A stretch of 64,000 bases of DNA, taken from positions 2,116,001 to 2,180,000 of the forward strand of contig JAKJHU010000026.1 in NCBI GenBank assembly GCA_022316685.1, in the 5' to 3' direction. This document shows, in pieces, positions 12,038 to 22,900 of this stretch. The DNA is from Progne subis subis. Its lineage: Eukaryota > Chordata > Aves > Passeriformes > Hirundinidae. The position numbers and the translations under genes are program-made. Each line of letters starts with the position of its first letter. Position 1 is the first letter of the stretch. The notes below the pieces were generated by a model that was not told where the DNA came from, made no database searches, and saw only the letters and a list, made by a program, of their open reading frames with translations.

Positions 12038-15000
12038 TCTGACATTTTTTTTGTGTGTGTGAAGGTTTGAAAGGCCTATGGTAAAACTGCTTATAAGAGC
12101 TACTGATCATATGGGCAGGTGGGGCACAGTTTACCTGGATGCTCCTGACATATGACCTAATGAATTTGTATGACCTTCAGTGCTAGGCACGGCCACTTGT
12201 TGCACTTGCCACTGGACATCAAACCTAGCCAGTCAGAAGGGCATTATTTCCCCACAATCAGTGAGCCAGTAAAATATTATACAGAACAACAGAGGATTTA
12301 TTTATTCTCTCTGCTTGACTGATTTGCTGTTAATGTCTGCTGCTGCCACAGATAGGCATATAAATGGCCTTTGAAATTCAGGAGCCTTTATGCTGGAATG
12401 CCTCCCTTAGATGAGCATGGGACCTGTGATCTGCTCCTGGTGACACATACTGCATGAAGAAAAAAATGTAAAAAGTTATTTTGCTATCAGTTTCTTTGGT
12501 TGTTTGCTAGAGTTACCAAAGGGCTTCCTTTGCTTTACTCAGAGCTCAAATTCCTAATTGAGGGCTGGTCTCAAGGAACAAAGTATGGATTTGGGGCTAT
12601 TCTACTGAGCCCTGTGAGCTCCTAGCCAGCTTGAGATGACCCAGGAACAAGAGGAACAGCAGCAAAACAAGGATACAGTGCAAGGGTATCTAACCACAAA
12701 AAGAACAGGTGGATTTCCAAATGATTCAATGCTTCGTGACCTTCTGAGTCTGGGTGATGTCGCGTTGGGACATGATAAATGTTCAAGGTGGGCTGACTGC
12801 AGTTTCTGGCACTGATTCCTGACCCTGAGTAACTTCGGGATGCACGTACAGCTTTGGCTGTAATCCTGCCCAAAGTACCTCAGCTATTCTTAATGGCTGT
12901 GCTGGGATAGCTTCTTGGAGCCATGCCACAATACAGAAAAAAATGGATGATTCATGGGGCCAAAAGACCAAGTCATTTAAAATAAAACTTCAAAGGCATC
13001 TGGCTGATTTCTATATTTAGCTGCCTAGTAACAAGAATTTGAACAGCTGGTCTATTAATTAAGAAGAAGGCACCCTCCTGCAGGCACTCAAACCTTTAAG
13101 TCAGTTCTGGTCAGCTCTCTGAAAAGCATCTGCCCTCAGGAGAGGACTCTCCGCTTCAGATTACAGCTCAAGACAAGTGCCCAGACCTGGGGCAAAGCAA
13201 GATGTTGCATTAGATCCTGCTGATTAATTCCTGATCTCTCCCTTCTAGAGAAATATGTGGGCACAGCAGGAGACACCTAATCCTTTCTGTGCTCTGTGAA
13301 TGGCTATGGGACTGTGTCATGATTGTACTGCTCCTCCCCTCTCCTATAAAAATACATTTTTCTCTCAGGAACTGTGTCGCAGGAAGAACCACGGTGGCTT
13401 TAGGTGGCAAAAAGTCAAGGACAAATCTAAACACAATGTGTTCTCTCATGCAGCTACGTCAGGCATGGCTGAGTTCAGCAGACAAGGAAGGAAACCAAGC
13501 GAGACTCTACAATGAATTACGGGGCTTCTACTGACACCTGTTGGCAAAACTCTCAAATATCCAAGGGTGATGAGCACGGCTCCACACCTCACAGGTCACT
13601 CTTCCCTTCTCTGTGGAACAATGAACCTTCCACCGGCAGGAAAGCAAGACAACTGCCACATCCTGTACTGAAGATGAAGAAAGACAATGCCAGTCATTTA
13701 CCTGAGTGTGGGATCAATGTAACAGATTATTACAGTAAAAGTAACAGCCTGGGTTTATTGTTGGCCCACGGCCAGTTTAAGGTAATATCCATTGGTAATA
13801 CTTAGCGCTTAGTGGGAAAAAACCCTTGAAACAATTCTTCATTTTGAAATGCAATATTTTGAAAGCCTGCACAGTATAGTTAAAATATGGCAACTTGAAT
13901 GGCAGGATCTACTGAAACACAACATTCCTTGCAAATGATTGCAAGGAATTAAGTAAACTAGGTATGACTGCTCCTATGAAAGATGTCAGAAAATATCTGG
14001 ATTTTGGAACACTTCAGTGAATACTTTATCAAGATGCTCTTTTTCAGTGCATATATCATGAGCAAACACAGCTGCCCCACCTGTTAAGGCATTAGTGTTA
14101 GCGCAGCAGAACAGTGAAAGACCAAATGCAGATCTTGCCTAGGAAAGCCAGGCTGCCTTCATGTCTGTGAAGTGCAGAAATTTAAGGGTGGAAAGCTACC
14201 CAAGCCAGAAAAAAGAGAAGCCAACATACATGAAGATGACTGTATAAACCTTGCAAACCAGTAACAGGCATTGGCAGGGGTCGGAAATGTGAAATTGTTT
14301 TTGCATGGAGGGATTTGTTTGAGGTGGAGCAATGCAAGGACAAATTGGCCCTGAGGTTTACAAGCATTCCCTCTTTTCTAGCTTAAAGGAACCACAAAAC
14401 CCAGAGGAAGCTGAGGCATGGACAGCACACTCAGGCTTTAGCTGGTGTTGAGGGCTGCATCTCTACGTGCTGCAAAGCCTGATGTGAGTGTGCTGCAGAG
14501 ACCAAAAGCTCTGGAGCGCTGCAACCCATGAGATTCAGGGAGAATGTTCAGGAAGACTCCTTCCACCCCAGCTTGTTGGAAAATTGTTGCCAGAGCTGAG
14601 AACAGGTTATCCTGCTGCACTGCTCTTACACATCCAAAGTCCTTGGTTTACCCATTTGTTGCAGAAACACAACTTCTATTGGTCTCGTGACTATTGACTG
14701 AGCCACTCAGCTTTGTAAACTCGCTGGATCTTCCTGGCATGCTCTTAGTATTAAAGGTCTCAATGAGCTGGCAGAATAAACAAGGAAGTGTTCCAAGGAG
14801 AAGAGGATCTTGCTACAAATTTTATTTTTGTAAAACATCAGGTTACTCTTTGTGGCCTCTAGAGCTCACACAAAATATAAAGACTTTCCTTTTTCCCTTC
14901 TGTAATCAATAGCATTTGCTGTTGCTAAGTCTGTTATTCAGGTTATTGATTGCCAGTCATTCCCACCCAGACCTGTTTCCCGAAGATCCTTCAGGAAAGG

Positions 15001-18000
15001 AATATTAAGATATGAGGTTATCTGATGTGAACACGCAGTTCTTCTGAGTCCTGGTACACATTCCCTTTTGCCTATTAACATGAAGCAGGAGGAGCAAGCT
15101 TCTTGCTTCCACATAAAAGGGAATGGAATTTATCACCGTAAATTGCTGGCAAATATGTAAAAAAAGTAAAAAACAAATAACGTTCCAAGACAACAAGTGT
15201 AAGGAATGACAGAAAATATGTCTCAATGTTAGATGACCCTTTTCCTTGCATCAGAGAACCATATGAAGGCATACATGCTTGGCAATGTATGGATCACTTT
15301 GCTTTTGGGAAGAGTCATGTAACTTTACACTGGGAAGCACTTTCAGAGTGATTCTGATTCCCTTCCTGGCCCAGCTAGGATTTATCACTCTGCCTTTTAG
15401 TCTGGTACACTAGATGTGCAGAAATCCTTAACACAAAACCAGTTACAAGTGTCCTGTCACCACTTCTAGGGCTCCTGAAGTGCCTGGCTGCTGCATCTCA
15501 CAGTTTGGGATGCAGTGGGAGACAATAGGAATTTCCTTTGGGTCAGAAGTGCCTTTAGATGGTAATTTTAAATATCCAGACTGTGCCAGCTGCTGAGGAT
15601 TTGATAGCAGTCTAGTGACTGCTATTCTGCAACTGCAGCATGGTAGACTGTTGGATTAAAGCAATTAACATTAAGACTCAAGGAGTTTAAGATGTATTTT
15701 TACGATTCATTTTAGTTTTAGATGCGTCCTAAAGCTTATTTATAACCTTCCATCCATTGTAGGTCATGATAGTATCAACCCACTTGAGATCCTGCAGTGC
15801 AGTGTCCCAACAGCAGCACTAAGCTGATAGTGTGGAGGAAGAGCCCAAAAGCCCTGAGCAGCTCAAGCCATTAGCACAGGATGTCTCAGTTTTAGTAGAT
15901 CAAAAGTAACTCATAAGAGCTGCAGTGGAGAATCTCCCCGAGATGCCCCTCAAGCACCAGCTGTTAGCTGAGCAACAGTCCAACACCTTCACATGTCAGG
16001 TATCACCTCTGCCTTGAAGAAACAAATCAGGGATCAATAGTGGACCCTTAAAGGGGCTGCTTACTTTAAATACTTAATTTGCAGATTTCAGCATAATTAG
16101 CTGTTAATTTGTTTTACATTTCTGAGTCTCCTGTGTCTCTGCCACACTACATTGATATGCTTCTCTCATTCCTAATCCCTTCCTTCAAGATGACAAGTAC
16201 ATGCTTTTCCCTCTAGAAGCATTAGGCTTGCTTTTAGGTAACTAAAGTGTACAAAACAGAAGAACTACTTCCAAAAGATGTCAGATGTACAGATGCGCTC
16301 CACCAGCTTCCCCAGTTCTTTTATTCTGCTGCTTCATTCTGCGGTGCCTGATGCAGCAATGGGATCACTTCAATACCCAGTTGTTAATGGATGGACAGGC
16401 AGGCAGAACCCCAGACTCATCCAAAATGAGGTACCTTTGCTACACTTCTTACCAGCCTTTCCTACAATGCACCGCTTGAGAAGGGATGATCTGCTCTGGG
16501 AAAAGCATGCCCACTGAATTACAATCATACCAGGAAATTCTGGCTCCAGAGTACCCACTGTACCCAAAGACAGTCCCAAATCTACTCATTTTAAGAGCCA
16601 GAAAATGCAAGGTTTGAGCAGGGGAGCACAAGTGCAAGGCTAGATCACAACTGGAAACAGCTCCCCCATAGGAACAAATGTAATTTGGAATTCTCTTAAG
16701 AAACAAAAACTGCCCTCAGCTACCCCTGGTACAGGGAGGTGAAAGATTGAGAAGTGTGTTTAATAAAAATACTCTCAAATACTTTGACAAACCTGGAATT
16801 ACCTAAAAGCTGTGCAGACTCTAACACTGTCATTGAACCCTGCTGACAATCCCTATATACTTGCTCTAGCCACCCTGTGCCAGCAATGCACATGCAATGG
16901 TTTCCCAGGACCTACATAAAGATATTAATAGAAATTTATCTCACAGAAGCCTGGTGCTAATCTTGTCTCATGGTAGTGGTGAGCTTTGCAGTCTCCCCCT
17001 ACCTCTGCCCTGCATTAATGTGCTCTTACTAGGCTGTATTTTATTTTCATAGTCAACACAATTTTGGGAAAAGCTTTCCTATGCCCTCTGCTGGTTTTCC
17101 AAGGCAGCCATTTTCACCTGAGTATTACAACTCTTCTGTAAAATGCCAGTTGGTTCCCATACCTCTCTTCCATTTTCTTCTGACTAAACTGCAGCAAGAT
17201 GTGTAGGACAGAATCCTAAGTGCAAATTATACCAATTATTTCCTTCTGCTTCCTTGTGACCTGCAAAATGACTAACAATTTTCATATTTACTTACCAGCA
17301 TTTTTTCTGAACTAGACTGTCCAGGAAATTCAGGCAATCCCCATCTCTTCATAAACAGCAAGCTTCTTTGAGCAAGTCTGCATGGAGAACAGGAATTGCC
17401 TTTGGTTCCCTTTCATGTTGAGGGTGGCAAACTCCACGAACCTTCAGCCTGAACCTTATGGCCGCAAAGTAATTTGTCAGTGGATCAATTATCTCCTTGT
17501 ATTTCTGCCTTCACTGCCAAGACTCCTTAAACACTAAGATCTAAGCAACTGCACTAGGTTATTCCCAAGACTCTTCCAGAATAATTCTTTAGTCTTTAAT
17601 GTAAGTTTTGTATATTCCATGAGTGTTTTCCAAAAGCTCAAGACTGCATACTGCTCTGATTCTCACTGCTGACTTGTTCCGGTATTCAAAGCCAGGCCTG
17701 CAAGTTTCAATATTCAGGTTAATAAGTCTTAACCCTTCTATTTCTGTATTTTTGTGTAATTTTATTTTGTCCTATGTGTAAAGATGATCTAACTTATCCA
17801 TAAACAGAAGATCCTTTGATAGTAATTCTCCAAAGAAAAAGACATGAGCAGTTCCCAATAGCCAGATGGTGAGACTTGTCAAAAACAAGCAGGGTGTACC
17901 CTCAGTGCAGGAAATCCATACCACAGCCACAGGCTGGGCCAGATCATGACTGCAATAAGGGATACGGGTTCTGAAGATTCACACTGCTTGAGTCAGATAG

Positions 18001-19620
18001 TGAGACCAGGTGTCTTACCTCTAACCTTGAGTGAATAACCCAGGGTGAACCCTCTACAATAAATCCAAATGTGCACCAGATCCAGCTAGGGATATACAAC
18101 AGCAGTAATTCTACCTTGCCAGGAAAAAAGAGGTATTCAATCAATCCAACCTTAGTTTAAAGTTTTGGATGTGAACACAGCCTTTCTTGAAAATTCCCTC
18201 TGCTTCAGTTATCCCTTCACTCAAATCTGCACCTTTTTAAAATGTATTAGCCAGTTTACTTGCTAAATGCTGTGCCAAACCTGTAGCCTCCATTACTGCT
18301 CAAGCTCTTTGCTCTCAGTAAATGCAGGAACAGCAAAAAAACTTCCAAGGCAGTAGAATTTTCACTAAAGAAACAAAAAACCACTAATGAGCAAAACACC
18401 ACAGACAAATCCACAAAACCAAAACGCTTACACAGCATTCACCTCCACTGTGAAATTATCCCTTTCCTAAGAGTCCCATAAATACACTGCTTTCTCAGAA
18501 GAGCTGACATGATGATGGTGCTGCTTCTTCTGAACTTACCTTTTAGGGACACTAGAGAACTTTTAGTCAAAGTACAGCATTAACAGACAAAGTCTATCCC
18601 TACTATTCTCAGTGACAGCAGCCACGCTCCACTCACAAGAAAGAAAACCTGTATCAAAATCACACCAATGAAAGCCACTCCTCAGGAACCCAGAGCAATC
18701 CTAAATGCAGAAGTGAAACCTGGCTGTAGCCAGCTGCCTCCCCAGTGAGCCGACAGGCAAGGAAACAGCCATGCTCCTGTGGCACACGCTCAGTGTCCAG
18801 CACACTACAACTCGGGGTGTCAGGAGCCAGCCCACGTCCCCGAAGGTTCCTGCCTCCTTACAGGAAGGTCATAACTGGTAAAGTCATGGAAAACTTTGAC
18901 ATCCACACCAGCATGACCAACACAGCACTGCTGCCTCAGCTCCTTAACACACAGGTTTTCTCTGCACCAACCTGCAACAGTTCATCTGCTCAAATGGGAG
19001 AGCCTGCCTGTTCCAGCCAACACGTCTCAGGTCACTGCATGATGCTAACCAACCACCAGTACTGAGTGGGAACAACAAACACTGTCATCCACAGTACCTA
19101 CAGAGTTGTAAGCAGGAAACGAAAAATTTCAATTGACATTCATCTAAATGTTAGGATAATTCTGAGCAGTTTTCAGGAAATGAAAATTCATTATTCAATG
19201 TAAAACAACAACACTGCAGATTATTAATCCAGCCCTGAGCTGGCAAGTACAGTCAGCCTAATTCTGGGGAAAGTATTAATCCTGGAGTTATGTTTTCCAT
19301 CAGCACATTTCTTCAAACAATTATTACTTAACCTTCCATGAAACTCTGCTCTCAAATTTTCACCTCAGTAGTTCCAGCTAGAACTCCAAAATAGAACCCA
19401 GGTAATATGTCTGGCACCACAACTGGAAACATTCAATACACTCCATTGAAGCATTTAGATCTAGGATCTCCTCTTGAGTTCAACCAGTTAGAATTGGAAA
19501 CCGAAGATATTCAGACAAGTGACAATGTCAACTGTCCCTCAGAAATGGACTGCACAAAGATGGGCAGCAAGACTATGTGTGTACCTTCAGTCACAGACTA
19601 CTCTGCCACGTGTTCCACTA
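12038..19620. other. intergenic DNA downstream of ZNF622
   Basis: No coding exon recognised. The only structure I can point to is the short perfect inverted repeat at 13924-13949. Open frames of 60-106 codons (for example 18745-19065) lack known domains or splice context. Confidence 0.55.
13924..13949. repeat. perfect inverted repeat, 11-bp stem, 4-nt loop
   Basis: ATTCCTTGCAA, then ATGA, then TTGCAAGGAAT. The arms are exact reverse complements and the flanking bases do not pair. It lies in intergenic DNA with no neighbouring gene, so a function cannot be assigned. Confidence 0.85.
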
Positions 19621-19627
19621 AAGATAT

Positions 19628-19633
19628 TTTATT
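19628..19633 (-). terminator. ZNF622: ZNF622 polyadenylation signal candidate
   Basis: TTTATT on the plus strand is AATAAA on the gene strand, about 190 bases past the ZNF622 stop codon. It is the first canonical signal downstream of the stop, suggesting a short 3' UTR ending near 19610. Confidence 0.6.
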
Positions 19634-19820
19634 TTTAAGTTAGGCCCATCATTATTTCAGAAGAGACAAGTTTCCTGCCATTCTTTTTACAGAGGAAGGC
19701 ACACCAGCAAACACATCAGCATTTGATAGGTACCAAGTCCATTTTAATAAGAGAATCCACAACCCTAAAACCATTAAATCCCCCTTCCCATAAACAGTTG
19801 TCGGCAGTTCTCTTTGGAAC

Positions 19821-19948
19821 TCAGAATCTGACTTGCATCCGGAAATGCATCTGCTTTGTAGCGTTGTTACTCATTCCTGTCTTGAGCATCCACTTTGACT
19901 TCATCCTCTGCAGGTATTGCATGTCACGCTGCTGAGCAGAGATGGCCC
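19821..19948 (-). CDS. ZNF622: ZNF622 coding exon 6 (C-terminus)
   Basis: The acceptor CCCTGCAG precedes GGGCCATC. The exon encodes QQRDMQYLQRMKSKWMLKTG and NNATKQMHFRMQVRF, then TGA at 19823-19821. In the yeast relative Rei1, the C-terminal tail inserts into the ribosomal exit tunnel; the conserved basic end fits that role. Confidence 0.94.
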
Positions 19949-22900
19949 CTGCAGGGAGACAGAAGGAAGAGAGATGGATCAGTGTCTGTCACCTTACTTA
20001 CAACTTGTATGCAAACCAGCTGACCTGCCCACGTCCTTCAGCAGTTACCTATAGGTTTTCCTTCCCATAATGGCACTCTTCTTTCCACTTTTCTCTGGGG
20101 AAAGCCCAGTTCCCTCTACAAATACCCATGACTGTGATTAAGAGAAAAGGTTGTTTTGCATTCCAAGCAAGATTCTTATATTTCGAAAGTGGATACACAA
20201 CACTGTTCCCCAACTGGAAAAGTGTTCATAAGTTAAAGCATGACTTATGTTATATTGTTAAATAGCAAGAGTAGTTGCTTGGGCAGGCAGAAACCAAGAA
20301 ATCTCAGGAAGTCACCAAGTATCACAAACAACGGAACGAAAAGCTTGCACGTAAGCCACACTGGATTTCAGAAACAAACTTCCTATATCTGCTTGAATGT
20401 CAGGAATCAAAATGAACTGAGTGGAAGACAAACTACTGCACAAACCCCACGTGTAAAGCAAAGTCAACTTCTGGAATTGCAGAGCGCTGAGATCCCAGAG
20501 CCTCCTCCTCTGCAAAGCCCTCCCAGTGTCACTCACCTGCCTGCCCTGTCCAGCCCAAGGCCCGGTACTGCTGCAGCACCCGACCCACGGCTTTCTTGTT
20601 CCTCGCAACAGCCACGGCTCTTGTCACACCAAAACGCTGCTTGTAGTACCGCATCAAGGAACGGTGACCCACTCTGGCACCTGCTCAGAGGAGGGGACAT
20701 CTCATTATCCATCATGAAACAGCTCTGAAATGGAGTACTCAAGCACACTGTGAAAACTGTGGAAAACCCCTCTGCTGAGAAATGTGTTTAAAGGGTGCAG
20801 AACCTTAAAAATTTTAGGATTATTAGGAACTCAATGTAATCACTGTAAGAGCTGCTTGAAGGAAAAACACAAAATATGCTGCTGTTCAAGAGGGTCTTAG
20901 GTCAGATAACAAACAGGCAGTTATAAGAAAAGAAATTTTTTATTAGTGGAATGAGCAGAGAGGCAATGCTGTTTCAAGCTGACATTCAGGAAAACTTGTG
21001 TAACTGCAGAGTGGCAGCACTTTTTCAAAATTAAAGGGCTGAGGTCCCCGCATACAAAACCACCAAACAAGCAAACAAAAAAAAATATCAAGTGAGAGTG
21101 CCAAATGCTGAACTAGAGAAAGGTTATTTAACAATTTAATTTACTGAACTAGTTTACTGAATTAGGAAGGAGCTGGCTCTCTACAAAACACACCTTACAC
21201 TAGATAATCTAAGTTATAGCTACCCCAAGTTGCATTCAAACAAATATGGAAACTCTTGTTGGAGTATACCATGAGAATCACATGATATGAAGAAGTAAAA
21301 TGAGCAAAGCAACTCATTGTCCCAGTCCACATACCCACCAGTGCTAAAGAAACTGAACTACTTGGCAGTGAAAATAATGGAAGGTGAGGACATAACCCCA
21401 TTCCCAGAGGAGAAAACAACAATGGCCAGTGCTGCAGGTACTGGAGGCAGATATGGGAAATGCAGGGAAAGTAAGCTGTAACACAAACCCTGTGCCCACC
21501 TGATGGAAGGATCAGCTCCATGGTGTCATCATCATAATCCAACTCTTTCTCTGCCAGGTGCTTTCCAGGACCCTCCATATCTTTCCCATCCTCGTGATCA
21601 GGGTAACTGCTCCTGTGGAAGAGCAGCAACACATGCTTTAAACATGGTGTGCAGCCACAGCTCTCCAGACCCACTCTACAAAGTGGGCAAGGCACAAACA
21701 TGTCATGTTTCACCTGCCTTCGTCTGAGAGTTCCTAACAGCAGAACTCTGCCCTGAACAGAGCCTGGAAACAAGAAACCCCTTTCATCCACCCTGTTCTG
21801 CAACTCAGCACAGTTCTGCTGCTGCACACTTAAATTATGGTGAAAAGCCACCACAGTGCAGGTCACCAGCTCTGCACAGCTACCGAACAAGCGCTCCCAG
21901 AAGCTCCATCTGTCACCATAATACAAGGTGCTTCTGACCAAAATGAACACAGCTTAGGAAAAGTTGCAGGAAGTTCAACACGAGGCCTCTAAATCACAGC
22001 AGTCCTGTTCAACCGCAGCTAGACAATAAAAGTTATGTAAGAAACCCACAGCAGGTGTTAAGTCCACAATCTGCTTAAAAGGTAATGGGAAAGACAGTTA
22101 TGACCTTTTATGGCCTTTGCTGGTGCTGAAATTTCAATTCAGTAACAGCAAACACACAAAACAGAATTCAGAACGTACTTTGATGTAGGACTGGTAACAA
22201 CGATCACAGAAGAAGACAACCAATCTTCTTGTTACCATTACCTAAAAAAGTGGGGAACCAGCAATGCAAAATAAGCACTGGAACCCGAAACACCACTAAA
22301 TTTTAAGAATGAATAATAGTTTCTAATGTACTATTTAATAATGTAAATTGTCTGTCCCCACCTGTGTCCCACTCAAAGAGAAACAACCTCACCTAAAATC
22401 ATAGAAATCTGCAAATTCCAGGGCAGCATCTCCATCTGTGAAGAGTTTGCAGTGGCTTTTATCATTCATATGAGCCTGGACCGCTTCCGTAGAGTAGAAG
22501 GATTTCCCCTTTTCATTGCACCAGATGCAGATTTTCCCCACACCAACTTTCTCTCCTGCAGAAAACATTGGCACTTCTATTGGGCTGAACAAAATATCCC
22601 TAGTCAGTAATTAACATTTCTGTGACAAAGCCTTCCCAGCCTGCAGGCAGAGAGACTTAAGAGGAGCCTCGAGCCCTTAATTTCCAGGATAGCCCCGCTG
22701 TTCCTATGCCTTGACCACATTGCCCCATCAGGGACAAGTCTGGCCATTTAAAGATTTCTTGTGACAAGGTATGGGTCATTCAGTATTCTCAGTAACAAAT
22801 TTCACACTTCCAAAATGTTTTTCTATCCAACACTTCAAAATTATTTTATTCTCATCATTATTTTTAGACTTGAAGGATGACACATTTTTTCCCTAGCTTT

